Of a DNA stretch of 64,000 nt, positions 1-7,913 are shown piece after piece. The notes beneath the pieces were generated by a model. It was given only the letters and a program-made list of their open reading frames with translations, had not been told where the DNA came from and searched no databases. The position numbers and the translations under genes are program-made. The stretch covers positions 6,510,001-6,574,000 of the forward strand of contig NZ_FYEY01000001.1 of assembly GCF_900187385.1 (NCBI RefSeq). The letters are read 5' to 3'. Source of the stretch: Streptomyces sp. 2114.4. Its GTDB lineage: Bacteria; Actinomycetota; Actinomycetes; Streptomycetales; Streptomycetaceae. Position 1 is the first letter of the stretch. Each line of letters begins with the position of its first letter.

Positions 1-29
1 ATCCACGCGATCTTGGGCAGGTTGCTCAT
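1..29 (-). CDS. glxR: 2-hydroxy-3-oxopropionate (tartronate semialdehyde) reductase, N-terminal codons only
   Basis: Only the first nine codons (MSNLPKIAW) are inside the window; the gene runs off the left edge. An ATG at 27-29 on the minus strand has a purine-rich GAGG site just upstream. The opening residues fit the lead-in to the Rossmann G-x-G-x-x-G motif of tartronate semialdehyde reductases. The gene lies directly downstream of hydroxypyruvate isomerase in the same direction, the usual order in glyoxylate operons. The identification rests on context plus nine residues, so it is tentative. Confidence 0.5.
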
Positions 30-69
30 CGGGAGGCCTCTTTCACGGTTTTCGCGGTGCTGGAAGTCG

Positions 70-912
70 TCAGGAGCGGGCCGCACGCAGCGGGGCGGGG
101 AGCCATGCGAAGGCGCCTGCGCCGGTTCCGTCGCCGGGCTTGTACTCCAGGCCGGTCCAGCCCTGGTAGCCGGCCTTCTTGAGGCGGCCGAGCAGGTCGG
201 CGAAGTCGAGATCGCCGGTGCCGGGGGCGCCGCGGCCGGGGTTGTCGGCGATCTGCACATGGGCGGTCTTGGGCGTGTAGCGGTCGATGACCTCGTCCAG
301 GTCCTCGCCGTTCATCGACAGGTGGTAGAGGTCCATCAGGAAGCGGGTGTTGTCCAGGCCGGTGGCCGCGTTCACCGCGTCCACCACCTCGATGGCCTTC
401 GGTGCGCTGACGATCGGGCAGTGCGGCGACTCCGGCGCGTTCAGCGCCTCGATCAGCACCGTGCCGCCCACCTCCGCGACCGCCCGCGCGGCGAACGCCA
501 GGTTCTCCAGTGCCAGCGCGTCCTGCTCGGCGGCCGGCACCCCCGCCACCCGGTTGCCGTAGAGGGCGTTGAAGGACGTGCAGCCCAGCGAACGGCCGAA
601 CTCCACCGCCACCGGCACATTCGCCCGGAACTTCTCCGACTCCTCGCCCGGGACCGACAGGGCTCCGCGGTCCGGGCCCGGCAGCTGTCCGGCGTAGAAG
701 TTCAGTCCCACCAGCCGCGTCCCGGCATCCGTCAGCGCGGTGCGCAGCTCCGCCAGCTCCGCCGGCTCCGGCACCGGGGCGTCCACCCACGGCCACCACA
801 GCTCCACCGCCGTGAAGCCCGCCGCCCGCGCGGCCGCCGGCCGCTCCAGCAACGGAAGCTCGGTGAACAGGATCGACAGATTGACGTCGAAGCGCGTGTC
901 CGTGAAACCCAT
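70..912 (-). CDS. hyi: Hydroxypyruvate isomerase (TIM-barrel, Hyi family)
   Basis: Predicted cytoplasmic 280-aa enzyme interconverting hydroxypyruvate and tartronate semialdehyde in glyoxylate metabolism. The sequence shows a xylose-isomerase-like TIM barrel: an early FTELPLLERP segment, IEALN near residue 152, DLYHLSMNGEDL with metal/substrate residues, HVQIADNPGRGAPGTG, and a C-terminal GLEYKP. Length is normal for the family. The open frame extends 27 codons upstream, but the ATG at 912 is where homology should begin (MGFTDTRFDVNLS). It precedes the reductase gene by about 40 bp and is probably co-transcribed with it. A TTCC-N7-GGAA palindrome lies 17-31 bp upstream of the start, suggesting control by the local purine/allantoin regulator. 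Confidence 0.88.
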   Translation of the reverse strand: MGFTDTRFDVNLSILFTELPLLERPAAARAAGFTAVELWWPWVDAPVPEPAELAELRTALTDAGTRLVGLNFYAGQLPGPDRGALSVPGEESEKFRANVPVAVEFGRSLGCTSFNALYGNRVAGVPAAEQDALALENLAFAARAVAEVGGTVLIEALNAPESPHCPIVSAPKAIEVVDAVNAATGLDNTRFLMDLYHLSMNGEDLDEVIDRYTPKTAHVQIADNPGRGAPGTGDLDFADLLGRLKKAGYQGWTGLEYKPGDGTGAGAFAWLPAPLRAARS

Positions 913-928
913 CAGGCCCGGCACTCCC

Positions 929-943
929 TTCCGGATAGTGGAA
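929..943. promoter_or_regulatory. TTCC-N7-GGAA operator-like palindrome (class B, copy 1)
   Basis: TTCCGGATAGTGGAA lies in the 137-bp gap between divergent hyi (start 912) and the gene starting at 1050. The same half-sites and 7-bp spacing recur upstream of malate synthase (10463-10477) and, with GTCC as left half, upstream of the racemase (13347-13361). IclR-family regulators bind short palindromes with TTCC/GGAA-type arms, so the IclR gene at 12312-13115 is the obvious candidate; that link is inference. Confidence 0.5.
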
Positions 944-1049
944 CTGTTTTTCTGCTTATTGGAAGACTGCCTGGCGGGCTCGAAGGCTGTCAAGGGGGCC
1001 CCGGAGCAATTTCTGGTGGCCGGGCGCTCCCGCGCGTAGGTTGAGCGGC

Positions 1050-1319
1050 GTGCGATTGAGAGTGGAGTTCACGACGGAACCGTTCGACCTGGACGAGGCG
1101 CCGGCGCATGCGGTGGTGGCGCGGGACGTCGTCACGGGTGCCGGGCTGGACGCCGTCGATGTCGGCCCCTTCGGCAATACGGCGGAGGGCGAGGCCGAGC
1201 AGGTGCTCGGTGCCGTGGCCGCCCTGCTGCGGGAATCGCTGCAGGCGGGCGCCACCCGGGTCTCCCTGCAGGTCAATGTGATCCAGGGCGCCGGTCAGGG
1301 CGCGGGGGAGGCGACGTGA
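1050..1319 (+). CDS. Thiamine-binding (MTH1187/YkoF-like) family protein
   Basis: Predicted 89-aa cytoplasmic protein. The sequence resembles the small ferredoxin-like thiamine-binding family (Pfam Thiamine_BP): an N-terminal strand RVEFTTEPF, the GPFGNTAEGE turn, and a C-terminal GATRVSLQVNVI strand. These proteins bind thiamine or related ligands as oligomers; no enzyme activity is known. The GTG at 1050 is preferred; an in-frame TTG at 1041 would add three residues. The stop overlaps the next start in a GTGA, so it is translationally coupled to the HTH gene. Its role in purine catabolism is unclear. It might sense the ThDP cofactor required by glyoxylate carboligase, but that is only inference. 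Confidence 0.6.
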   Translation: MRLRVEFTTEPFDLDEAPAHAVVARDVVTGAGLDAVDVGPFGNTAEGEAEQVLGAVAALLRESLQAGATRVSLQVNVIQGAGQGAGEAT

Positions 1320-1696
1320 CGGAGCCCGCTGACCACCCGTTCGTCCAGGCGGTCAAGCCGCTGGTCGACGCGATGGGTGGACAGATGCTCGCGCCGGACC
1401 AGGCGCAGGGCGATGATGTCGTGCTGACCTGGGAGGGGCAGGACCGGGTGGCCGTACGGCTCCCGCATCTGTCGGACTCGCTCGACCACATCCTCGCCGA
1501 GCTCCAGCGCCGGCACGGCATGCCGCTGGCGGAGCTGGACCGTAAGACCAAGCAGTCGGTGGTGCGGATACTCGAGTCCCGCGGGGCCTTCTCGGTCCGT
1601 CACGGGGTGGAGACCGTCGCCACCGCCCTCGGCGTCAGCCGCTTCACCGTTTACAACTACCTGAACAGGGACAACCCCGCGAAGGGCGCCGACTGA
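1316..1696 (+). CDS. HTH_22 (YheO-like C-terminal) DNA-binding protein
   Basis: Predicted 126-aa transcriptional regulator. The C-terminal half (about residues 75-120) has the pattern of the YheO-type helix-turn-helix: LDRKTKQSVVRILESRGAF, then VETVATALGVSRFTVYNYL. The N-terminal PAS-like sensor typical of full YheO proteins (about 220 aa) is shortened here to about 70 residues, so this is a minimal form. It starts at a GTG overlapping the preceding stop and lies just upstream of the uric-acid operon promoter with its TCAACA-N3-TGTTGA palindrome, making it a candidate binder of that site. Family assignment is fair; target assignment is speculative. Confidence 0.6.
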   Translation: MTEPADHPFVQAVKPLVDAMGGQMLAPDQAQGDDVVLTWEGQDRVAVRLPHLSDSLDHILAELQRRHGMPLAELDRKTKQSVVRILESRGAFSVRHGVETVATALGVSRFTVYNYLNRDNPAKGAD

Positions 1697-1779
1697 GGGC
1701 GAAGCGGACCGAGATCCGCACCGGCCGCCGGAATCGTCGCCCGGAATCACCGGACGGCGGCATTTGCGCCGCCGAGTTT

Positions 1780-1794
1780 TCAACAAAGTGTTGA
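1780..1794. promoter_or_regulatory. TCAACA-N3-TGTTGA operator-like palindrome (class A, copy 1)
   Basis: TCAACAAAGTGTTGA lies 74 bp before the OHCU decarboxylase start. Its right arm overlaps a TTGACG -35-like hexamer (1791-1796), a position expected for a repressor. The same 15-mer pattern occurs before allantoinase (15805-15819) and, with two mismatches, before malate synthase (10480-10494). Confidence 0.55.
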
Positions 1795-1867
1795 CGTGCT
1801 GTTGCCAGGGGTCTTAGCTGTTTCCAGCCAAGCAGAGCTGTCCAGCACCAGGCCACGGAGGCTTCCC

Positions 1868-2419
1868 GTGTCTACGCGTTCACCACGCTCGACGGGGGAC
1901 ACCCCCGAGCCCACGCCGGGCCTCACCCGGTTCAACACCGCCGACGACCAGGCGGCCCTGGCCGCACTGCACGAGGTGTGTGCCAGCCGGGCTTGGGGCG
2001 GCAAGGTTCTCGCGCAGCGTCCCTACGCCACCGCCGATGCCCTGTTCGCCGCGAGCGACGCCGCCATGGCCGAGCTGACCGCCGAGGATCTGGCCGAGGC
2101 GATGGCCGGGCACCCGCCGATCGGCCGTCCGAAGCCGGGCGACCCCACTTCGCGCCGAGAACAGAGCGGGATGGCCGGCGCCTCCGAAGCGCTCAAGGCC
2201 GAGATGCTCGAACTCAACCTGGCCTACCAGGAGAAGTTCGGGCATGTCTTCCTGATCTGTGCCTCCGGCCGGACCGGAGAGGAGATGCGCGACGCCGTCC
2301 GTGACCGGATCGACAACACGCCGGAACAGGAACGCGAGATCGTGCGTGCGGAACTCGGCAAGATCAACCGCATCCGCCTGACCCGTATCGCCGAGCACGC
2401 AGAAGGAGACGCAGCATGA
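1868..2419 (+). CDS. 2-oxo-4-hydroxy-4-carboxy-5-ureidoimidazoline (OHCU) decarboxylase
   Basis: Predicted cytoplasmic 183-aa enzyme for the last step from urate to (S)-allantoin: stereospecific decarboxylation of OHCU. Family features are the catalytic-histidine motif HPPIGRPKPGD with the following SRREQSGM, the FLICASGRTGEEM segment, and a C-terminal ELGKINRIRLTRI helix. The start is a GTG at 1868 behind GGAGG at 1857-1861; an in-frame upstream extension lacks a ribosome site and would cover the promoter region. The stop overlaps the next gene's ATG (ATGA), so it is coupled to hydroxyisourate hydrolase. A class A palindrome lies 74 bp upstream. Confidence 0.9.
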   Translation: MSTRSPRSTGDTPEPTPGLTRFNTADDQAALAALHEVCASRAWGGKVLAQRPYATADALFAASDAAMAELTAEDLAEAMAGHPPIGRPKPGDPTSRREQSGMAGASEALKAEMLELNLAYQEKFGHVFLICASGRTGEEMRDAVRDRIDNTPEQEREIVRAELGKINRIRLTRIAEHAEGDAA

Positions 2420-2841
2420 GCAGCGAGAGGGCTGCACCGACGTCGGTGTCCACCCACATCCTGGACACCAGCGTGGGCCGCCCCGCGGAGGGCGTCGCCC
2501 TCACGCTCGCGGTGCGCTCCGGCCGCGACGGCGCCTGGACCGCCCACGGCGCGTCCACGACCGATGCGGACGGACGCTGCAAGGACCTGCCGGCCCTGCC
2601 GGAAGGCACAACCCACGTGCGCCTCGACTTCGCCGTCGAGGAGTACTTCGTTTCGCACCGGCACCGCGCACACCACAAGGCAACCCAGCAAGCCGAGGAA
2701 CAGCAGGACGCCCCCCGCGTAAGGGACAGCGGAGCTTTCTTCCCGGAGGTGGCGATCACCTTCGCCGTCACGCCGGGCGAGCATTATCACGTACCGCTGC
2801 TGCTCAACCCGTTCGGCTACTCCGTATACCGAGGGAGCTAG
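2416..2841 (+). CDS. 5-hydroxyisourate hydrolase (transthyretin-like)
   Basis: Predicted 141-aa enzyme hydrolysing 5-hydroxyisourate to OHCU, the second step of the uricase pathway. Hallmarks are the N-terminal STHILDTSVGRPA motif with the active-site His, a central strand ending in RLDFAVEEYF, HYHVPLLLNPFGYSVYRGS at the end, and the diagnostic C-terminal Y-R-G-S. An insertion rich in His/Gln (HRHRAHHKATQQAEEQQ, about residues 82-98) makes it somewhat longer than the usual 110-120 aa. Start and stop place it between OHCU decarboxylase (4-bp overlap) and uricase (7-bp gap) in one operon. Confidence 0.93.
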   Translation: MSSERAAPTSVSTHILDTSVGRPAEGVALTLAVRSGRDGAWTAHGASTTDADGRCKDLPALPEGTTHVRLDFAVEEYFVSHRHRAHHKATQQAEEQQDAPRVRDSGAFFPEVAITFAVTPGEHYHVPLLLNPFGYSVYRGS

Positions 2842-2848
2842 CACCGAC

Positions 2849-3853
2849 ATGACTGCCCAATCCCGCCCGGCCCACGCTGCCGATTCCCGCCCGGCCCGCG
2901 CTGCCGATTCCCGCCCGGCCCGCCCTGTGATTCTCGGTCAGAACCAGTACGGCAAAGCGGAGAACCGCGTCGTCAAGATCACCCGCGACGGTGACAGGCA
3001 CCACATCAAGGACCTGAACGTCTCGGTCTCGCTCTCCGGCGACCTGGAAGAGGTCCACCTCTCCGGCTCCAACGCCCACTGCCTTCCCACCGACACGACC
3101 AAGAACACCGTGTACGCCTTCGCCAAGGAGCACGGGATCGACTCGGCCGAGCAGTTCGGCATCCACCTGGCACGGCACTTCGTCACCAGCCAGGAGCCGA
3201 TCCACCGGGCCCGCATCCGGATCGAGGAGTACGCCTGGGAACGGATCGCCCCCTCCGACGCCAACTCCCGCTTCATCGGCGCCGACGAGGTCCAGCACTC
3301 CTTCGTCCGCAAGGGCCAGGAGACCCGCCTGACCGAGATCACCTATGACGGTGAGCGGTGGCAGGTCATCTCCGGCCTGAAGGACCTCGTGGTGATGAAC
3401 TCCACCAACTCGGAGTTCTGGGGCTACATCAAGGACAAGTACACGACGCTGAAGGAGGCCTACGACCGCATCCTGGCCACCGAGGTGTCCAGCCGCTGGC
3501 GGTTCAACTGGACCGACGACGAGCAGCGGATGCCGAACTGGGAGCGTTCGTACGAGCAGGTCAAGAAGCACATGCTGCAGGCGTTCGCGGAGACCTACAG
3601 CCTCTCGCTGCAGCAGACCCTGTACCAAATGGGCGCGCGTGTGATCAACAACCGTTCGGAGGTCGACGAGATCCGCTTCTCGCTCCCGAACAAGCACCAC
3701 TTCCTCGTCGATCTGGAGCCGTTCGGGCTCAAGAACGATACCGCCGAGGGCGCCGTGTACTACGCGGCCGACCGCCCGTACGGCCTGATCGAAGCCACTG
3801 TTCTGCGCGACGGTGTCGAGCCCGAGATCCCGGTGGATCTGACGAACCTCTAG
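2849..3853 (+). CDS. Factor-independent urate hydroxylase (uricase)
   Basis: Predicted 334-aa cofactor-free oxidase converting urate and O2 to 5-hydroxyisourate and H2O2. Core uricase motifs begin near residue 28: QYGKAENRVVKI with the catalytic Lys, LPTDTTKNTVYAFAKEHG with the catalytic Thr, NSTNSEFWGY, and LPNKHHFLVDLEPFGL with the catalytic His. Residues 5-25 are an unusual Ala/Arg/Pro-rich tail from 24-bp repeats. An internal GTG at 2927 would remove the tail, but it has no ribosome site, whereas ATG 2849 follows GAGGGAG. Third gene of the urate operon. Confidence 0.94.
   Translation: MTAQSRPAHAADSRPARAADSRPARPVILGQNQYGKAENRVVKITRDGDRHHIKDLNVSVSLSGDLEEVHLSGSNAHCLPTDTTKNTVYAFAKEHGIDSAEQFGIHLARHFVTSQEPIHRARIRIEEYAWERIAPSDANSRFIGADEVQHSFVRKGQETRLTEITYDGERWQVISGLKDLVVMNSTNSEFWGYIKDKYTTLKEAYDRILATEVSSRWRFNWTDDEQRMPNWERSYEQVKKHMLQAFAETYSLSLQQTLYQMGARVINNRSEVDEIRFSLPNKHHFLVDLEPFGLKNDTAEGAVYYAADRPYGLIEATVLRDGVEPEIPVDLTNL
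2861..2931 (+). repeat. 24-bp tandem repeat inside the 5' end of the uricase gene
   Basis: Two near-identical 24-bp units (2861-2884, 2885-2908; one A/G difference) and a decayed third (2909-2931) encode SRPA(H/R)AAD twice and then SRPARP. The repeat is in frame and adds a disordered basic tail ahead of the uricase fold. Confidence 0.85.
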
Positions 3854-3937
3854 CGGCTTTGACGCAACGCCGTGCCGCGTGTGTCCCTCCCCACCCCGCG
3901 GCGGGGAGGGGCGCACGGAACCCGAGGGGAACGACCC

Positions 3938-4377
3938 ATGGCACAGCACACGCACGCCCCGCACCACCCCGCGCCACCGGTCCACCCGGTGGACGAGAAG
4001 CCGGCCGTCGGACGGCTCGTCCCGGCCGCGCTCCAGCACATCGCCGCCCTGTACGCCGGTGTCGTCACCCCTCCGCTCATCATCGGCCAGGCCGTCGGCC
4101 TGGACACCGCGGGCCGGCCCCGGCTGATCGCCGCCGGTCTGCTCATCGCCGGGGCGCCTTCCCCGTCCTCGGCGCCGGCCTCGTCCCGCTCGCCGCACCG
4201 TCCTTCTACGACGCCTTCCCCGCCTGGGCGCAGACCGTGCTCGGCTCGGGGGTCAGCGCCGGCGCCCTGGTCGCGGTGCTGCTCAATCTGTTCTTCCACC
4301 ACCTCGGCACCCGGAGCACCCCACGGGCAGCGGTACCGTCAGCCGCCTCGCCCGGCTCCGGCACTCAAATCCCGTAG
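3938..4377 (+). pseudogene. NCS2 xanthine/uracil permease remnant with internal deletion
   Basis: The frame starting at ATG 3938 encodes a normal permease N-terminus (RLVPAALQHIAALYAGVV, then PPLIIGQAVGLDTAGRP and LIAAGLLIAG), ending near 4155. The sequence then matches a permease C-terminus in a different frame: FPVLGAGLVPLAAPSFYDAFPAW, and SGVSAGALVAVLLNLFFHHLG up to the stop at 4375-4377. About 300 central codons with most membrane helices are missing and the two parts are out of frame, so no functional transporter is possible. An intact paralogue lies at 6133-7629. The remnant keeps its operon place between uricase and the deaminase. Confidence 0.8.
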
Positions 4378-4419
4378 GGCCATGCCGTGCCCACCGCCGG
4401 AATCGAAAGTAGGAGCACC

Positions 4420-5820
4420 ATGGCTGCCTCGGCATCCCCTGAGGGCGCGACCGAGCGCCTCGTCATCGAGAACTGCGCCATCGCGACGGTCGACGCCCAC
4501 GACACCGAGTACGCCACCGGCCATGTCGTCGTCGCCGGGAACGTCATCGAGTCGGTCGGTGCGGGCAAGGCGCCCGAGGGCCTGGCGGGTGTCGTCCGCC
4601 GGATCGACGGCACCGGGCACCTGGTCACCCCCGGCCTGATCAACACCCATCACCACTTCTACCAGTGGATCACCCGTGGCCTGGCCACCGACCACAACCT
4701 GTTCAACTGGCTGGTCGCGCTCTACCCGACGTGGGCCCGCATCGACGCCCCGATGCTCGCCGCGGCCACCCAGGGCTCGCTGGGCATGATGGTCAAGGGC
4801 GGCGTCACCACCGCCTCCGACCACCACTACGTCTTCCCGCGGGGTTCCGGCGACCTCGTCGCCGCCGAGCTCGCGGCCGCCGCCGGGATCGGCGCCCGGA
4901 TCACCCTCGCCCGCGGCTCCATGGACCGCAGCGAGAAGGACGGCGGGCTGCCCCCGGACTTCGCCGTCGAGACCACCGAGGGTGCCCTGCTGGCGACCGA
5001 GGAGGCCATCGACGCCCACCACGACGCCTCCTTCGGCTCGATGGTGCAGATCGCCGCCGCGCCCTGCTCGCCGTTCTCCGTGTCCACCGAACTCATGCGG
5101 CAGGGCGCCGAGTTGGCTCGCCGCAAGGGTGTACGGATGCACACCCACGGCTCGGAGACCGTGGAGGAGGAGAAGTTCTGCCACGAGCTGTTCGGCATGG
5201 GCCCGACCGACTACTTCGAGTCGACCGGCTGGCTCGGCGGTGACGTGTGGATGGCGCACTGCGTCCACATGAACGACTCCGACATCGCCGCCTTCGCCCG
5301 CACCGGCACCGGCGTCGCGCACTGCCCGTCCTCCAACGCCCGCCTCGCGGCCGGGATCGCCCGCGTCCCCGACATGCTCGCGGCCGGCGTCCCGGTCGGC
5401 CTCGGCGTCGACGGCACCGCCTCCAACGAGTCCGGCGAACTCCACACCGAGCTGCGCAACGCCCTGCTGATCAACCGCCTCGGCGCGCACCGGGAGGCCG
5501 CGCTGAACGCCCGCAAGGCGCTGCGGCTGGGCACCTACGGCGGCGCGCAGGTCCTCGGCCGGAGCGCCGAGATCGGTTCGCTGGAGGCCGGAAAGCTCGC
5601 CGACCTGGTGCTGTGGAAGCTGGACGGCCTCGGCCACTCCACCATCGCCGACCCGGTCACCGCCCTGGTCTTCGGCCCGGCCGCACCGGTCACCCTCTCC
5701 CTCGTGGGCGGCCGGCCGGTCGTCGAGGACAACCACCTCAGCAACGTCGACGAGGACGCCGTCGCCCGCACCGCGCGGGCCGAGGCGCAGCGTCTGGCCC
5801 GGATCGCCGCCGAGGGCTGA
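4420..5820 (+). CDS. 8-oxoguanine deaminase / amidohydrolase (AtzA-TrzN-like)
   Basis: Predicted 466-aa mononuclear zinc amidohydrolase, most like 8-oxoguanine deaminases, which release ammonia and form urate from oxidised guanine. Metal and catalytic motifs are visible in order: INTHHHFYQW (His-x-His), MHTHGSET, MAHCVHM, and LGVDGTASNESG with the catalytic Asp. The start is ATG 4420, behind AGGAG at 4411-4415. Product urate would feed the uricase genes just upstream, in keeping with its place in the same operon. Guanine deaminase or a triazine-type hydrolase cannot be excluded. Confidence 0.82.
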   Translation: MAASASPEGATERLVIENCAIATVDAHDTEYATGHVVVAGNVIESVGAGKAPEGLAGVVRRIDGTGHLVTPGLINTHHHFYQWITRGLATDHNLFNWLVALYPTWARIDAPMLAAATQGSLGMMVKGGVTTASDHHYVFPRGSGDLVAAELAAAAGIGARITLARGSMDRSEKDGGLPPDFAVETTEGALLATEEAIDAHHDASFGSMVQIAAAPCSPFSVSTELMRQGAELARRKGVRMHTHGSETVEEEKFCHELFGMGPTDYFESTGWLGGDVWMAHCVHMNDSDIAAFARTGTGVAHCPSSNARLAAGIARVPDMLAAGVPVGLGVDGTASNESGELHTELRNALLINRLGAHREAALNARKALRLGTYGGAQVLGRSAEIGSLEAGKLADLVLWKLDGLGHSTIADPVTALVFGPAAPVTLSLVGGRPVVEDNHLSNVDEDAVARTARAEAQRLARIAAEG

Positions 5821-5858
5821 CCCCTCGGCGCGGCCGCGGCCGACGCCACCCCTGAACT

Positions 5859-5979
5859 CGGCCGGGAGGGACGGCTCCCGGCCGGGCTTGTGGATCCGAG
5901 CGGGATCCACAAGCGCCGGACCCGGGGGTGCGGGATCTTCTCGCACCCCCGGGCCGGTCGGCTCCCACCCCCGGGCCGG
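5859..5979 (+). terminator. Array of three perfect stem-loops with a duplicated 3' arm
   Basis: The 312-bp gap before the permease holds three consecutive perfect inverted repeats. CGGCCGGGAG/CTCCCGGCCG is at 5859-5868/5875-5884. GCTTGTGGATCC/GGATCCACAAGC is at 5886-5897/5903-5914. CCCGGGGGTGCG/CGCACCCCCGGG is at 5921-5932/5942-5953. The 14-mer CACCCCCGGGCCGG occurs twice (5944-5957, 5966-5979), so the third stem's 5' arm has two possible partners. No T-tract follows. It may be a compound terminator or a structured leader for the permease mRNA. Confidence 0.6.
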
Positions 5980-6132
5980 CCGGCCCCACCGCCGTCCGCG
6001 CGCGCCACGAGCGCACAGTCCCGCAGCATCGCTCACCAGGCAACTCCCTGCACCACGCACCACATGGCAAGCCCTCCGTGACAGCCTCGCCTCGCCGGCC
6101 CCCGGCGACGCAGAAAACGAAGGAGGCCCGCA

Positions 6133-7629
6133 GTGGCCGCAATGACCGGGCAGAAGCCGGAGGAGGACCGGAAGCATCCGGTCGACCGGACCCTCCCGCC
6201 CTTCAAGATGTTCACCAGCGGCCTCCAGCACGTGGCCGCGATGTACGCGGGAGTGGTGGCCCCGCCGATGATCGTGGGACCGGCCTGCGGGCTGAGCGCC
6301 ACCGAGACCGCGTTCCTGATGGGCGCCAGCCTCTTCACCGCGGGCATCGCGACGCTGCTGCAGACCCTGGGCTTCTGGAAGGTCGGCGCCAAGCTGCCCT
6401 TCGTCAACGGCGTCTCGTTCGCCGGCGTCACCCCGATGATCGCCATCGGCAAGGCGCACGGCCCCGCCGACGCACTGCCGGTCATCTTCGGCGCGGTGAT
6501 CGTCGCCGGTGTGCTGGGATTCCTGCTCGCCCCCTACTTCTCCAAGCTCGTACGGTTCTTCCCGCCGGTGGTCACCGGCACCGTCATCACCCTGATCGGC
6601 GTCTCGCTGCTGCCGGTGGCCTTCAACTGGTCCCAGGGCGGCAACGACCGGGCCCCGGACTACGGTTCGCTGACGAACATCGGGATGGCCGCGCTGACCT
6701 TCCTGATCGTGCTGGTGCTGCGCCGGGTGCTGCGCGGCTTCCTCCAGCAGATCGCGATCCTGCTCGGCCTGATCGCCGGCACCCTGATCGCGATACCCGT
6801 CGGCATCACCCACTTCTCCGCGCTCTCCCAGGCGTCCCTGATCGGCTTCCCGACGCCCTTCCACTTCGGCGCCCCGCAGTTCGACCTCGCCGCGGTCGTC
6901 TCCATGTGCATCGTGATGCTGGTCTGTATGACCGAGTCGACGGCCGACATGCTGGCCCTCGGCAGGATCGTCGGCCGCCCGGCGGACGAGCGCACCATCG
7001 AGGGCGGACTGCGCGCCGACACCCTCGGCACGGCTCTCAGCCCGCTGTTCAACGGCTTCGCCAACAGCGCCTTCGCCCAGAACATCGGCCTGGTCGCGAT
7101 GACCAAGGTGCGCAGCCGCTTCGTCGTGGCCACCAGCGGTCTGATCCTGCTCGTGCTGGGCCTGTGCCCGGTGGCCGCCTCGGTCATCTCGCTGGTCCCG
7201 CTGCCGGTCCTCGGCGGCGCCGGCATCGTGCTCTTCGGCTCGGTGGCCGCCAGCGGCATCCAGACGCTGGCCTCCGCCGCGATGGAGAAGGGCGACAACG
7301 CCCTGATCGTCGCCGCGGCCGTCGGCATCGGCCTGATCCCCATCGCCGCACCGGACTTCTACCACCACCTCCCCAAGGACCTGCTGGTCGTCCTGGACTC
7401 CGGCATCAGCACCGGCTGCCTGGTCGCCATCGTCCTCAACCTCGCCTTCAACCACTTCGGCAGGAAGACGGCGGACGCCGACGGGGACGCCGAGGGGGAA
7501 TCTCCGGGGGACACCGACACCGAGGCGGACGCGGCCGCCGCCGTCCCGTCCGGCCCGGCGATCGCCCAGCGGCCCGCCCCCGCCACGGCGTCCGACGCCG
7601 ACGAGCCCGCGGCGGCGACCGCCCACTGA
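6133..7629 (+). CDS. NCS2 nucleobase:cation symporter (xanthine/urate-type permease)
   Basis: Predicted 498-aa integral membrane transporter with about 12-14 helices. NCS2 features: LQHVAAMYAGVVAPPMIVGP early, FVNGVSFAGVTPMIAIG, the MTESTADMLALGRIVGR segment corresponding to the substrate-site helix, the Asn-rich FNGFANSAFAQNIGLVAMT signature, and a final ISTGCLVAIVLNLAFNHFG helix. A 55-residue acidic, Ala/Asp-rich cytoplasmic tail follows. The start is a GTG at 6133, with AGGAGG at 6121-6126. It lies downstream of the deaminase after a hairpin array and probably imports purines or urate; the exact substrate is not readable from sequence. Confidence 0.88.
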   Translation: MAAMTGQKPEEDRKHPVDRTLPPFKMFTSGLQHVAAMYAGVVAPPMIVGPACGLSATETAFLMGASLFTAGIATLLQTLGFWKVGAKLPFVNGVSFAGVTPMIAIGKAHGPADALPVIFGAVIVAGVLGFLLAPYFSKLVRFFPPVVTGTVITLIGVSLLPVAFNWSQGGNDRAPDYGSLTNIGMAALTFLIVLVLRRVLRGFLQQIAILLGLIAGTLIAIPVGITHFSALSQASLIGFPTPFHFGAPQFDLAAVVSMCIVMLVCMTESTADMLALGRIVGRPADERTIEGGLRADTLGTALSPLFNGFANSAFAQNIGLVAMTKVRSRFVVATSGLILLVLGLCPVAASVISLVPLPVLGGAGIVLFGSVAASGIQTLASAAMEKGDNALIVAAAVGIGLIPIAAPDFYHHLPKDLLVVLDSGISTGCLVAIVLNLAFNHFGRKTADADGDAEGESPGDTDTEADAAAAVPSGPAIAQRPAPATASDADEPAAATAH

Positions 7630-7710
7630 TGTGGGGACGGTGCGACGGCCCTTACGGGCAGACGCGGACTGTCTGACGCACCCCCTCGTGGCGGGACATG
7701 GAGTGCGCTC

Positions 7711-7899
7711 ATGCGCGCTGTAGTGATCGACTGCGAGGGGAAGTTCCCACTGGAGCAACGGCCGGACCCGGTGGCGGGACCGGGAGATGTGGTGGTCCGC
7801 GTGCGCGCCGCAGGTCTCAACGCCGCAGACCTGCAGCAGCAGGCACGCGGGGACTTCCGGCGCCGCCGGGATGGCCGACCGATGTGCCCGGGCCGTAAC
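7711..7899 (+). pseudogene. Quinone oxidoreductase/alcohol dehydrogenase 5' fragment, frameshifted
   Basis: The ATG at 7711 opens a frame matching the N-terminus of zinc-independent quinone oxidoreductases (MRAVVIDCEG, PGDVVVRVRAAGLNAADL). After GDF the expected PAPPGWPTDVPG continues only in another frame, consistent with loss of one C near 7855, and a stop follows at once. About 85 percent of the gene is missing; the next sequence is the tail of the TetR gene on the other strand. Such oxidoreductases often neighbour TetR genes, so this is probably the lost partner of 7914-8468. Confidence 0.7.
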
Positions 7900-7913
7900 T
7901 CTTCTCGGCCCCC

